Below are positions 53,783 through 62,407 of a stretch of DNA of 64,000 nucleotides, piece after piece (within the stretch, counting starts at the first letter, position 1; every line of letters starts with the position of its first letter). A program made the translations under genes and the position numbers. This DNA is from Kitasatospora kifunensis (lineage in GTDB: Bacteria > Actinomycetota > Actinomycetes > Streptomycetales > Streptomycetaceae), in NCBI RefSeq assembly GCF_014203855.1, contig NZ_JACHJV010000001.1, positions 4,402,001 through 4,466,000 of the forward strand, in the 5' to 3' direction. The notes beneath the pieces are model-generated. The model searched no databases. It was not told the DNA's origin and saw only the letters and a program-made list of their open reading frames with translations.

Positions 53783-53817
53783 AAGGCCCAGGTCAGCTCA
53801 TTGATGACCTGGGCCTT
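53783..53817 (+). terminator. Intrinsic terminator after tRNA-Thr
   Basis: AAGGCCCAGGTCA (53783-53795) pairs with TGACCTGGGCCTT (53805-53817) over a 9-base loop and is followed by TT. It lies just inside the left repeat. Confidence 0.85.
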
Positions 53818-53890
53818 TTGCGTTGCTCGGGTTATTCCGGAGCTGGCCCTTGCTGGCCCGAACCCGCACTGGCCGACGGTATCTGTCCCC

Positions 53891-54445
53891 TTATACGCCC
53901 TTAGCTGCGATCGAGTTCAGTACAGGGCGAAGCAGGTCGAGGACGTGGGTCCAGTTGTAGGTGTCACGGCCTCCGCCAGCCTTGGGCTTGTGGGGTACGT
54001 AGTCGCCGATCAGGACGCCCATCGCGCGGAGCCGGGTCAGGCTCTCGTCGTACGCGGGGTGGGCGGCCTGGGCGGAGTTGACGTAGGGCTGGACGGCTAC
54101 GGGGATGCCAAGACCGTATGCCTCGCAAAGGATGCCGAGCGCGAGGGTGTCGGAGATGCCGGCGGCCCACTTGTTGATGGTGTTGAAGGTGGCCGGGGCG
54201 ACGGCGATCGCGTCGGCCGGGGGCAGCGGCTGGGGGATGCTCGGCGTGCGCCAGGCGGAGCGGATCGGGTAGCCGGTCTGGGCTTCGACGGCTTCCTGGT
54301 CTATGAATCCGAGTCCGTTCGGGGTCGCGATCACGCCGACTCCCCAGCCCTCGGCATGGGCAGCGGTGATCAGTTCGCCCACTCCGTCGGCGATGCCCGA
54401 CGCGCAGACGACGACGTAGAGGAACGGCTCGCGGTGCTCGGTCAA
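53891..54445 (-). CDS. Flavoprotein of the phosphopantothenoylcysteine decarboxylase family
   Basis: This is a 184-aa HFCD-type flavoprotein. The start (YVVVCASGIADG) fits the FMN-binding Rossmann fold, and APATFNTINKWAAGISDTL is the flavin/substrate loop where the family has a conserved PxxxNxxxK pattern. It may act on a Cys-containing peptide or small substrate. ATG 54445 overlaps the stop of the upstream gene at 54442-54445 (ATGA), so the two are coupled. This pair is common in actinomycete islands. Confidence 0.85.
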   Translation of the reverse strand: MTEHREPFLYVVVCASGIADGVGELITAAHAEGWGVGVIATPNGLGFIDQEAVEAQTGYPIRSAWRTPSIPQPLPPADAIAVAPATFNTINKWAAGISDTLALGILCEAYGLGIPVAVQPYVNSAQAAHPAYDESLTRLRAMGVLIGDYVPHKPKAGGGRDTYNWTHVLDLLRPVLNSIAAKGV

Positions 54446-55413
54446 ACCTGGACTCCCAACTCCTGGCAGAAACGGCGAAGTTCCGGGACGGCGCCGCGTC
54501 GATCGCGAGCGGCCATGTCACCGGCCAGCTCGAGCACGCTGGGCCGGCGGCGGATGTCCTCCGAGGCACAGCTCTCCGCGATCCTGAGCGCTTTGTATCC
54601 CTCGGCAAGTCTGCCCTGCTGGCTGTAGGCCCGTGCAGCCTCCACCCACAGTGCCGCCCGGCGCTCGGGGACCGGGATGCGCCTGCGCATCAGGGGCTGG
54701 GCGGCATCCAACGCCGCTCCGGCGTCGCCCAGGACGACCGAGGCGCTCACCGAGTGGAGCGCGACGTTGGTCGGACTGAAGTTCGCCCAGGCTTCGGGGC
54801 CGTCGAGGTCGACGTAGCGCGCGACCTCCTGAGCTTCTGCGAGGAACTCGGCGGTCGTGGCGCGGTCGCCGCCGGCGCTTGCGGCCGTAACCCCGCGAAG
54901 GAGCATGAGCCCAAATGCGGCAAGGTACTCAGGTGCGCGCCGGTCGTAGCTGCCGGAGAGCTGGTCGGCGGTGTGCCGGATGAGGGTGACGGCGGGCGCG
55001 GTGTGCCGGTCGCGCGCGAGGACGTGCGCCTGGACGCGGACGCTGGAGGCCATCACCACGGGGTCGGCGCTCCGTTCGGCCTCGGCCATGGCACGGCCGA
55101 CCGCCAGCCAGGCGTTGCCGTGGTCGCCGAGCTTGAGTAACAGGCTCACCGCGGTCTGGTACGCCGTCGCGAGGAGGCCGGACAGGACCTGATCGCCGCC
55201 GCGGGTGGCGTCCTGGGCCTGGCGGAGGTCGGCGATCAGCGGCGGCAGCGCGCCTTCGAGTTCGGCGTACCGGCAGGTGTAGAAGAGCCTCCGGGCCTGG
55301 GAGAGCCGGGGCAGCACGTGCCGGTTCGGGCGGGATCGCGGAACACCGTGCAGCATCCTGACCTGCGGATTCATCACCAGGTGATCGATGCTGGCAGCAG
55401 CCATCGTGATCAC
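54442..55413 (-). CDS. TPR-rich XRE-regulator-like protein, N-terminus apparently missing
   Basis: This 323-aa protein is made of TPR-like helical repeats (AYQTAVSLLLKLGDHGNAWL, ALWVEAARAYSQQGRL, GYKALRIAESC) as in the C-terminal parts of actinomycete XRE regulators. No helix-turn-helix precedes them. The start GTG 55413 is only 7 bases from the right attachment repeat, which suggests that the 5' part was lost in the recombination or deletion. The gene overlaps the flavoprotein by 4 bases. Confidence 0.7.
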   Translation of the reverse strand: MITMAAASIDHLVMNPQVRMLHGVPRSRPNRHVLPRLSQARRLFYTCRYAELEGALPPLIADLRQAQDATRGGDQVLSGLLATAYQTAVSLLLKLGDHGNAWLAVGRAMAEAERSADPVVMASSVRVQAHVLARDRHTAPAVTLIRHTADQLSGSYDRRAPEYLAAFGLMLLRGVTAASAGGDRATTAEFLAEAQEVARYVDLDGPEAWANFSPTNVALHSVSASVVLGDAGAALDAAQPLMRRRIPVPERRAALWVEAARAYSQQGRLAEGYKALRIAESCASEDIRRRPSVLELAGDMAARDRRGAVPELRRFCQELGVQV

Positions 55414-55420
55414 TCTCGGG

Positions 55421-55464
55421 CTCGTAATGCGTAGGTCGCGGGTTCGAATCCCGCAGGCGGCTCA
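55421..55464 (+). other. attR: second 44-bp copy of the tRNA-Thr 3' end
   Basis: This is identical to 53736-53779. It carries the T arm and 3' acceptor half but no 5' half, so it is not a functional tRNA. Confidence 0.9.
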
Positions 55465-55469
55465 AGTGA

Positions 55470-55508
55470 AACCCAACTCCTGCCTTTGATGCGGGAGTTG
55501 GGTTTTTT
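55470..55508 (+). terminator. Intrinsic terminator beyond attR
   Basis: AACCCAACTCC (55470-55480) pairs with GGAGTTGGGTT (55494-55504), followed by a T run. It is probably the original terminator of tRNA-Thr, displaced by the insertion. Confidence 0.85.
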
Positions 55509-55690
55509 GTTGGCCGTGAAGCCATGATCGGTCCGTTCGCCGAATCTGCCTGGGCGAAGTGCGTCGGTCATTCATTGGTGGCGCTGCGTGAGGGATCTTT
55601 TCTGGCCGGGACGGCCGCAGTGCTGCCCGGTGGGTTATACCGAGGGCTCTTGTGCGGTGCTTGTCTCGTTCTCGAGTCCCGGTGCACACA

Positions 55691-55730
55691 CTCCTTCCTT
55701 GCCGGGAAAGGACTCCCGGCAAGGAAGGAG
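55691..55730 (+). promoter_or_regulatory. 16-bp hairpin that overlaps the ribosome-binding site of the next gene
   Basis: CTCCTTCCTTGCCGGG (55691-55706) pairs perfectly with 55715-55730 over an 8-base loop. The right arm contains AAGGAAGGAG, the only Shine-Dalgarno-like sequence before ATG 55743 (12 bases before it). Folding would block that site. Confidence 0.65.
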
Positions 55731-55742
55731 AACATCCCCACG

Positions 55743-55973
55743 ATGGGTACTCTGGTGACGAGGAGTGTGCTGAGGCTGCTGGACTCGCCCGCGGTGATCG
55801 GGCTGCTGGCCTTCGGGTCGTTCTTCGGGCTGATGGTTCCAGTGGAGATCGGTGAGACGGCGGAGCTGAAGGTGCTGTCCGATCCGGGGCCGGGCCATCC
55901 CGAGCGGCTCTGCCCGCAGGAGCCGCTGACCGACTTGGAGCGGCGACTTCAGCGGGAGCTTCAACTCCGTTGA
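55743..55973 (+). CDS. Small single-pass membrane-like protein, function unknown
   Basis: This is a 76-aa protein with one hydrophobic segment near its start (LDSPAVIGLLAFGSFFGLMVP) and a charged C-terminal tail (RRLQRELQLR). Upstream in-frame codons lack a Shine-Dalgarno; the preceding hairpin contains the only one. No family recognised. It lies between the mini-element and the response regulator, and its product could be a small accessory to the two-component pair. Confidence 0.5.
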   Translation: MGTLVTRSVLRLLDSPAVIGLLAFGSFFGLMVPVEIGETAELKVLSDPGPGHPERLCPQEPLTDLERRLQRELQLR

Positions 55974-56171
55974 CGGGCTGAAGGCGGATCACCTGAGGGC
56001 GGGGCGGGGCAGGTGCCCGTTCCGCCCTGGTGACGGTGGCCGGTGCACTGCCCGAACGGGATGCGTGGGGCTCTTCTGATCTTTCCGGGGGTATCCGTGG
56101 GTAGCATTTCCCTTGGGCGATGTTGAACGATAGGTCGGGTCGGTCCGGGGCGACAATCGGGGGAAGTGCCT

Positions 56172-56780
56172 GTGATCATCAGGGTTTTACTGGCTGAGGA
56201 CATGCACCTGGTGCGAGGTGCCCTGGTGGCGCTGCTCGGCCTGGAGGAGGACATCGAGGTCGTCGCGGAACTGGCCGACGGTGACGACATCGTGCCGACC
56301 GCGCTGGAGGTCAAGCCCGATGTGGCGGTCATCGACATCGACCTGGCGGGGATGGACGGCCTCACCGCCGCGGCGCAGCTGCAGGAGGTGATGCCCGAGT
56401 GCCGGACGCTGATCCTCACCAGCCTCGGGCGCCCCGGGACGTTCCGTCGGGCGCTGGCGGCCGGGGTGCGGGGGTTCCTGCTCAAGGACGCGCCGCCCCG
56501 TCAACTGGCGCAGGCCATCCGGCGGGTGGCGCAGGGCGAGCGGGTGGTGGACCCGGATCTGATGGTGGCGGCCTGGGACAGCGGGGACAACCCGCTGACG
56601 GAGCGGGAGACCGAGGTACTGCGGCTGGCGGCCGACGGCGCGGAGGTCACCGAGATAGCGGGACGGCTCTACCTGTCGGTCGGGACGGTGCGCAACTACC
56701 TGACGTCGACGGTGGTCAAGTTGAACGCCCGCAACCGGCTGGACGCGGTGCGGATAGCTCGTGAGGCCGGCTGGGTGTAG
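56172..56780 (+). CDS. NarL-type response regulator (DesR-like)
   Basis: This 202-aa regulator has a receiver domain with the phosphoacceptor Asp in VAVIDIDLAG and Lys in FLLKDAPPR, and a LuxR helix-turn-helix (LTERETEVLRLAADGAEVTEI, recognition VGTVRNYLTSTVVKL). GTG 56172 has GGGGGAA 6 bases upstream; the in-frame GTG 56166 would be too close. It converges with the histidine kinase gene, an arrangement unlike the usual kinase-regulator operon. Confidence 0.9.
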   Translation: MIIRVLLAEDMHLVRGALVALLGLEEDIEVVAELADGDDIVPTALEVKPDVAVIDIDLAGMDGLTAAAQLQEVMPECRTLILTSLGRPGTFRRALAAGVRGFLLKDAPPRQLAQAIRRVAQGERVVDPDLMVAAWDSGDNPLTERETEVLRLAADGAEVTEIAGRLYLSVGTVRNYLTSTVVKLNARNRLDAVRIAREAGWV

Positions 56781-56790
56781 GCGCGTCCCG

Positions 56791-56826
56791 GGTGGAGCCC
56801 GGCCGGCACGCGGGCCGGGCTCCACC
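56791..56826. terminator. 14-bp hairpin between convergent regulator and kinase
   Basis: GGTGGAGCCCGGCC (56791-56804) pairs with 56813-56826 over an 8-base loop. It serves both converging genes. Confidence 0.8.
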
Positions 56827-56838
56827 GAGCCAGTACGC

Positions 56839-58206
56839 CTAGGCCACACGGTCCTCCTGGGCGGTGGTGAGGGTCGCCGCGTCCTGTGCCGGTGCCGATA
56901 TCTCGGCCTCCATGACGAACCATCCGTCCTCGCGCACGCCGGCCGACAAGGTGCCGCCGACCGAGGCCAGCCGGGCGGTCAGGTTGTTGAGGCCGCCGTT
57001 GCCCCGCACGAGCCGGTTCGGGGCGTCCTCGTCGTCCGGTCGGCAGCCCTCCAGGCGGTTGTCGTCCTTGACCCGGGCCGGCACACCGTCGTTGGCCAGC
57101 CGCAGGCTGGTCGTGCCGTCGCGGGCGACCGCCTCGATGGTGCAGCGGGAGGCCTTGCTGTGCTGGATCACATTGGTGATCCCCTCGCGCAGGACGGTCG
57201 CCAGCACCGTGTCGGCGTCCGCCGGCAGCCGGCCGCACTCGACCCGAAGGTGCGCGTCGATCCCGGCGGCCGAGAGCACCGAACGGGCCGAGGAGAGTTC
57301 GGTCAGCAGGGACATCGACCGGTAGCTGCGGGCCACTTCGCGCACGTCCCGCAGGGCTTGGCGGGACAGCTCGACGATGCTCTCCAGCTCCGCCCTGGCC
57401 CGGTCGGGCGCGTGGCCGGTCACCGCGTGGGCCAGCTCGCTCTTCAGGGTGATCGCGGAGAGGCTGTAGCCGAGCAGGTCGTGCAGGTCGCGGGCGAAGC
57501 GCAGCCGCTCCTTGATGACGGCGACCCGGGCGAAGTCCTCCTTCGCCTCGTGGACGGCGAGGGTGAGGTTGGCCAGCAGCGTGAGGCTGTGCACGATGAC
57601 GCCGGTGACCAGCGTGGAGACCACCATGTAGAGCACGTTGCCCATGCTGCTGTGGGCCTGCATGGCGGTGCCGAGGCCGATGGCCGCGGTCAGGCAGCCG
57701 AAGGCCGGCAGAGCGGCCCGCAGCGGCAGCAACAGCAGCATCGAGGCGCCCACGAAGCCGCCCATGCCGCCCCAGGGCCAGCCGAGGAAGAGCGCGGGAA
57801 CGACGGTGAGCAGGGTCTGCGCGAGCAGGGTCCAGCGCCCGTAGGCGGCTCGCACGCGTCGGCAGCGAGGGAGGGTGTGCACCAGTTGGAGGCCGACGGT
57901 GGCCGGCAGCACGGTCAGGCAGCAGGTGATCGTGACGGCGTCCACCGCCTGTTCGAGGATGTCCACGATCTGCATGGTGAGGAAAGCCGCGATGACCGAC
58001 CAGACCACCATCAGGGCGAACCGGGGGGCCGGGGCCTCGATGCCCAGCACCTGGACGCCCGGTTCCTGTCGCTGTGATTTCGCCACGGTGTCCTCCTCCG
58101 TGTCGTCCTCCTCGAGGTCGTGCTGTGCCGGCCCGCCCACCCCGGGCCCGTCCGGATCCGGCCGGCTCGACGAGAGTGGCCGCCACGCGCTGACTCTGTC
58201 GGTCAT
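56839..58206 (-). CDS. Sensor histidine kinase (DesK-like)
   Basis: This is a 455-aa kinase with a ~70-residue cytosolic N-terminus rich in Asp/Glu, about six hydrophobic segments (residues ~75-240), a HisKA_3 motif (RFARDLHDLLGYSLSAI) and an ATPase domain (REGITNVIQHSKASRC as N box, GNGGLNNLTARL as G2 box). The overall layout resembles DesK, a membrane-fluidity sensor. GGAGAG lies before ATG 58206. Its natural partner is probably the converging regulator. Confidence 0.88.
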   Translation of the reverse strand: MTDRVSAWRPLSSSRPDPDGPGVGGPAQHDLEEDDTEEDTVAKSQRQEPGVQVLGIEAPAPRFALMVVWSVIAAFLTMQIVDILEQAVDAVTITCCLTVLPATVGLQLVHTLPRCRRVRAAYGRWTLLAQTLLTVVPALFLGWPWGGMGGFVGASMLLLLPLRAALPAFGCLTAAIGLGTAMQAHSSMGNVLYMVVSTLVTGVIVHSLTLLANLTLAVHEAKEDFARVAVIKERLRFARDLHDLLGYSLSAITLKSELAHAVTGHAPDRARAELESIVELSRQALRDVREVARSYRSMSLLTELSSARSVLSAAGIDAHLRVECGRLPADADTVLATVLREGITNVIQHSKASRCTIEAVARDGTTSLRLANDGVPARVKDDNRLEGCRPDDEDAPNRLVRGNGGLNNLTARLASVGGTLSAGVREDGWFVMEAEISAPAQDAATLTTAQEDRVA

Positions 58207-58634
58207 GGCTCTCCGTAAGTTGTCGGGCGGCCCTGGACCGGGCCGAGTGTGGCTTGGGTTCGCTGCCGTCAGTGGCTTCGAGTAGCTGGCCGCACTGTTC
58301 TTCCGGGGATCCGGCTACGGAGACGACAGCAGCGGGGATGTGGTGGACCTGCTGTCCGCCGTTCGACGCGGGACGGATGACGAACGGGGCTTCCGTGTGA
58401 CAGTCGAGGTGAAAGTTGCGTGGCGGTTTGGCTGTGGTATCGAGACTCCCTCCGGTCACAGCTGACTTGACTGATATTAGGGCTGAAGTGATCGGTTGGG
58501 GACCGGTTCGGGAGGATGCCGGCCCCAGCTCTTGGCCCGGTCTCAGTCCGGGGGAATCCTAAGTTGACTGATGGTCAATGAATAGGTGCTGGAAGGATTT
58601 TCGCGCCACCTGTGACTCGTGGTGCGCTGTTCGA
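58207..58634. promoter_or_regulatory. Region between histidine kinase and SagB gene
   Basis: These 428 bases include the kinase promoter (a TAATAT-like -10 on the minus strand at 58479-58474), the SagB terminator area and a 15-base palindrome TTGAC-TGATG-GTCAA at 58564-58578. TTGACTGAT also occurs at 58466-58474. Frames here are not convincing. Confidence 0.45.
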
Positions 58635-60110
58635 TCAGCGGACGGTGACCTCGTCCGGCAGGGAGCCGAGAACGAACTCGCCGACGGCCGATTCCACCCG
58701 CCAGTCCAGCCCGAAGGCCTCGGCCGAGAGGCCGGTGGGACCGGTGCCCAGCGCGCAGCCGGCCAGGCCCATGCCGGTGGCCAGCAGGTAGAGCGTCTGC
58801 TGGACCACGCCGACGTGCTTGAGCGTCAGCGCGTAGGCCAGGCCGCTGTACTTCCAGGAGACCCGGGCGAACCGGGCGGTCAGGGTGATCAGCACGTCGG
58901 GCGCTGCCTGGGCCCCGGCGCTGACCTGGGCCTCGCAGAGCAGGGTGCGGTCGAGTCTCGCGTCGCCGGACAGCCTGATCAGCGCGTGGCCGAGCGGGTC
59001 GTAGTAGTAGCTGCCGGGTTCCAGATCCGCGCAGCGCCCGATGGTGAGGTAGCACTCCAGCTCGTAGCAGGCGCCACCGCTGGGATAGGGGCGGCGCTGG
59101 GGGGTCGGTGACTCCGCGGCCCCGGCGTGGCCGTCGGTCTCCCGCACTCGTAACGAGTGGTGCAGCAGCTCGCCGAGTTGGCGCAGCGTCAGCTGGTCGG
59201 CGCCGTAGCGGCGGACCGAGCGCCGCCGCTCCAGGGCCTCGGCCAGCGTGATGTCCCAGTCCGGCGGCCCGGCGGCGGGCCGGGGCAGCGGGATCCGCTG
59301 GCCGGCCGGGACGGGCTTGAGTACGGGTGGCTGCTCCTGCCTGCCGCGCAACCGGTAGGTCGCGCCGAACTGCCGGTCGTGCAGGCCCGGGCGGCTGCTC
59401 CAGTGGAACCACAGATCGTGGTGGGACCACGGGACCAGTGCCGGGTCCCGGTCCTCGTCGAAGGCGGCGTTGTGGGCCTGCGCGCTCTGGTCGGCCACCT
59501 CGACCATGCCGGTCGCCACCAGGTGGGCGACCAGGGCCGAGGCGGTCGACCGGTCGATCGGCAGGCGTTCGACGGCCCGCTCCACGGTGACCGGGCGGCC
59601 GAGCGAGGCGAGCAGCCAGCCGGCCTCGGGCCGGGTGAAGACGGCGCAGAAGGAGGACAGCGGCGACTCCAGCAGGCTGTCGCGGCCGGTCGAGCGCAGC
59701 GCCGCGAATCGGGACAGCCGCAACAGCCGGTCCTCGGGTACCGGCAGCGGTTCGAGCAGCGCCCCGGCCACGGTCGGTACCACCGAGAGCAGCGGCCGCT
59801 CCCCGTCGGGTGCCCCGACCGAGCGGACCACCAGGCCGCCCAGCTGCCGCAATGCCGCCAACAGGTGAAGCTGCGCGGGCAGTTCGTCGGTACCCGGGAC
59901 GTTCTCCAGTTGGATCGGGCCGAGCAGCATCCTGCGCAGGGCCTCGGTCAGCACCGGTCCCGGGCGCGGGATGCGCAGGTCACCCCAGCGAGAGCGCAGC
60001 ACCAGCGAGTCGTCCTCCGGTTGCTCCTCGAGCAGCGTGTCCTCCCTCAGCGACCACAGCGTGATCCAGGAGGCGGGCGAGGAGGTGTCGCAGGGCTGGA
60101 CTGGCTGCAC
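58635..60110 (-). CDS. SagB-type flavin dehydrogenase
   Basis: This 491-aa enzyme of the RiPP/TOMM class is expected to oxidise azolines to azoles with FMN. The C-terminal nitroreductase-like domain starts near residue 285 (LAEALERRRSVRRYG) and has YPSGGACYELECYL (substrate loop) and GLAYALTLKHVGVVQQTLYL, a SagB-type helix, plus GMGLAGCALG. The N-terminal ~280 residues form the docking/accessory domain. GTG 60110 has AGGAG upstream; a longer frame reaching 60809 is antisense shadow. It lies 29 bases after the YcaO gene. Confidence 0.88.
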   Translation of the reverse strand: MQPVQPCDTSSPASWITLWSLREDTLLEEQPEDDSLVLRSRWGDLRIPRPGPVLTEALRRMLLGPIQLENVPGTDELPAQLHLLAALRQLGGLVVRSVGAPDGERPLLSVVPTVAGALLEPLPVPEDRLLRLSRFAALRSTGRDSLLESPLSSFCAVFTRPEAGWLLASLGRPVTVERAVERLPIDRSTASALVAHLVATGMVEVADQSAQAHNAAFDEDRDPALVPWSHHDLWFHWSSRPGLHDRQFGATYRLRGRQEQPPVLKPVPAGQRIPLPRPAAGPPDWDITLAEALERRRSVRRYGADQLTLRQLGELLHHSLRVRETDGHAGAAESPTPQRRPYPSGGACYELECYLTIGRCADLEPGSYYYDPLGHALIRLSGDARLDRTLLCEAQVSAGAQAAPDVLITLTARFARVSWKYSGLAYALTLKHVGVVQQTLYLLATGMGLAGCALGTGPTGLSAEAFGLDWRVESAVGEFVLGSLPDEVTVR

Positions 60111-60139
60111 GAGGTCTCCTGCTCGGGGATCGGGCGTAC

Positions 60140-62407
60140 TCAGACGAACAGTGGTATCGGATTCAGTTCCTCGTACGCGGTCGGGCGCGGCAGCCTGCCC
60201 AGCGCCACCGGGACGTCGAAGAGGCGGCCCGGGGCGAACCGCGGCCAGAAGTGCCGCAGTCCGGGTACCAGGACCCGCACCACCGGCAGGCCCAGATCGG
60301 GACGGGTCTGATCCAGTATGCATACCTCCAAACCGCGCTGCTCGAGCGCTCGTTGCACAGTCCGCAGCTCGTCGAGCAGGTCTGTGGCGGGAATGTAGGG
60401 GCCCTCGAGCAGTGCGCCGGCAGCGGCCGGATCCGGGTCGAGGTAGGGCAGTCCCGCGCGGGTGGCGGTGCGCCACCAGTTCAGGGCGACCGGGTCGGCG
60501 CAGCCGTAGCCGGTGCCGTCGGGGCGGGCCGACAGCACCGGGGGGAGCAGCTGGTTCATCTCGGTGAGCGCCCGGGTCAGCGCGATCGCCGGGTCGAGGT
60601 GGGCGCCGAAGCCGAAGACGATGTCCTCGTGGGCGCGGTCGGTGCGCCGGGACAGCGCCACGACCACCGGGATGCCGAGGTCCGAGGTGAGGTCCAGGGC
60701 CCAGACCTCGCGGCCCAGTTCGGCGTGGGCCTGGCGCACCTGCGCCGTCCACGGATCGCCGAGGGCGTCCAGGTCGACGGCCGGTTGGCGGGTGCGGTTG
60801 TACCACCACAGGGCGACCGCGTCGCGTTCGACGAGCTCCAGCAGGCCTTGCAGCGCGGCGTCCTCCAGTGTGCCGCCGGCCGCGCAGCCGTTGGAGTCGG
60901 CGTGGACCATCCGTCGACCGAGCTGGTCGGGGACGTTGTAGTAGAGCAGGCTGGTCGGCAGGAGCAGCCGACGGCCGCGGGTCAGTGACCAGACGGGTGA
61001 CCAGTCCAGCACCGCGTTCGGGTCGAAGGCTTCGGGGACCTGGTGGAACGGGTGGCCGCCCGCGTTCGTCGCGGCCCGGGCGGCGAACTGCCGCTCGTCC
61101 CAGAGCTGGCAGTGGCCCGGGTGCACGGCGTCCGGGCCGAGCGAGCGCAGCGAACCGCGGATCCGGGCCTCGTCGCCCTGCCAGAGGCCGCTGATCCGCT
61201 CCACCGCCTCGCAGAGCGCGCCCACTTGGGCGTCCAGCGCGGTGCGGCCCTTGCCGGAACTCTCCTGGCGCAGCGAGGTGCGCAGCTCGGACATGCGCCG
61301 CGGGTCGAGTGCCAGGTTGTGCCCGGCGCGGTAGACGTTGAGCAGCTCGGGTCCGCGTGTGTCGCGGCGGATGTCCTTGACCACGCCGGTGATCGGGCTG
61401 AGCAGGTGCCCGTACCGCTCCAGCATGCTCTGCGCGGACAGCGCCCGGTGTCCGCCGCCGGTGCGGACCGCGCAGTGGCGGCGGGTGAGTACCACCGGGC
61501 GGCTGGTCTGGCGGGTCATCGTGGAGGCGTCACCGCAGTCCGGGCACTGCGGGCGCCGGGTGAGCCGGTGGGAGCGGCTGGCCAGGGTGAGGGTGTCCAG
61601 GGTGGTCACGCAGTCCTGCTCCTCGCTGCGGCGGCCGGCCAGCCACTTGACGCACTCCAGGGCGGCGAGTTGGGCGCCCAGGCCGAGGGTGGCCGCGAGC
61701 GCGGCCTGTGGCACCGCTACCGGGTCACCGCCCTGCCGCAGCCGCACCGGCGCCTCGGCCTGGCGGTGGCCGCGCAGCCGGTGGGCCAGGCAGTTCCAGC
61801 AGGCGCCGGCCCCGGGCCGGAACACCGGACCGACCCACACGGTGGTGCCGCACACCTTGGTGAGCAGCCACGGGCGGCCGTCGGCCCGCCGCTCGGCGTC
61901 GAGTTCGCGCAGGCGGGGATCGAGGTAGTCGGCACAGACGACCAGGTCGAGATCGGCGCCGCCGACCGGGCTCAGGGCGATCCCGGCGGCCCGGCAGGCG
62001 AGGTACAGGGGTGCGGTGTCCAGGTTGCCGACCGGCGTGATCCGCAGGGTGGCGCCGCGTTCGGGGCAGAGCCGCCCTGCCAGCTCCCAGTACGCGCCGG
62101 CGGCCTCGCCCGCGCTGTCGGGGTGCTCCTTGGGCGGTGTCTGGTCGATCAGTCCGCGGTGAGTCAACTGGCCTATGAGTTGAGCTACTTGCACGGGGGA
62201 GACGGCGGGCGCCGCGTCGGCCAGCAGCGTCGGGAGGTCCCGGGTGCCGTCGAGCAGCGGAGCCAGGGCCGCCAGGTGGGCCCCTCTGACCACGGTCACT
62301 CCGTGCTCGGACATCAGATAGACGGCGTCGCCGGGGATCACCTCCGCACGCAGGTGGCGCTTGAAACCGATCAGTGGTGCCCGCCCGTCTCCCCCGTGCC
62401 TGGTCAT
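60140..62407 (-). CDS. Fused E1-like/YcaO TOMM cyclodehydratase
   Basis: This 755-aa protein joins a leader-binding/E1-like (ocin-ThiF) N-terminal half to a YcaO C-terminal half. It should convert Cys, Ser or Thr of a precursor peptide into azolines with ATP. Residues ~1-100 look like a RiPP recognition element. The zinc-type motifs CWNCLAH and CPDCG mark the E1-like domain. The YcaO part contains GLLELVERDAVALWWYN and ends in ELNPIPLFV, a Pro-rich C-terminus like that of active-site tails in this family. ATG 62407 overlaps the precursor stop by 4 bases. Confidence 0.92.
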   Translation of the reverse strand: MTRHGGDGRAPLIGFKRHLRAEVIPGDAVYLMSEHGVTVVRGAHLAALAPLLDGTRDLPTLLADAAPAVSPVQVAQLIGQLTHRGLIDQTPPKEHPDSAGEAAGAYWELAGRLCPERGATLRITPVGNLDTAPLYLACRAAGIALSPVGGADLDLVVCADYLDPRLRELDAERRADGRPWLLTKVCGTTVWVGPVFRPGAGACWNCLAHRLRGHRQAEAPVRLRQGGDPVAVPQAALAATLGLGAQLAALECVKWLAGRRSEEQDCVTTLDTLTLASRSHRLTRRPQCPDCGDASTMTRQTSRPVVLTRRHCAVRTGGGHRALSAQSMLERYGHLLSPITGVVKDIRRDTRGPELLNVYRAGHNLALDPRRMSELRTSLRQESSGKGRTALDAQVGALCEAVERISGLWQGDEARIRGSLRSLGPDAVHPGHCQLWDERQFAARAATNAGGHPFHQVPEAFDPNAVLDWSPVWSLTRGRRLLLPTSLLYYNVPDQLGRRMVHADSNGCAAGGTLEDAALQGLLELVERDAVALWWYNRTRQPAVDLDALGDPWTAQVRQAHAELGREVWALDLTSDLGIPVVVALSRRTDRAHEDIVFGFGAHLDPAIALTRALTEMNQLLPPVLSARPDGTGYGCADPVALNWWRTATRAGLPYLDPDPAAAGALLEGPYIPATDLLDELRTVQRALEQRGLEVCILDQTRPDLGLPVVRVLVPGLRHFWPRFAPGRLFDVPVALGRLPRPTAYEELNPIPLFV

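Larger units (their letters stand above)
53736..55464. mobile_element. Integrase-less mini genomic island at tRNA-Thr(CGT)
   Basis: This segment is bounded by 44-bp direct repeats of the tRNA-Thr 3' end (53736-53779 and 55421-55464). It is 1.7 kb including both repeats and contains only a flavoprotein gene and a TPR-rich regulator-like gene on the minus strand. No integrase, replication or transfer gene is present. This suggests a deletion remnant or a non-autonomous element of the AICE/pSAM2 type. Confidence 0.75.

Noticed and set aside
55421..55464. Second tRNA gene
   Set aside because: Only the 3' half is present; there is no 5' acceptor or D arm, so it is an attachment-site copy.
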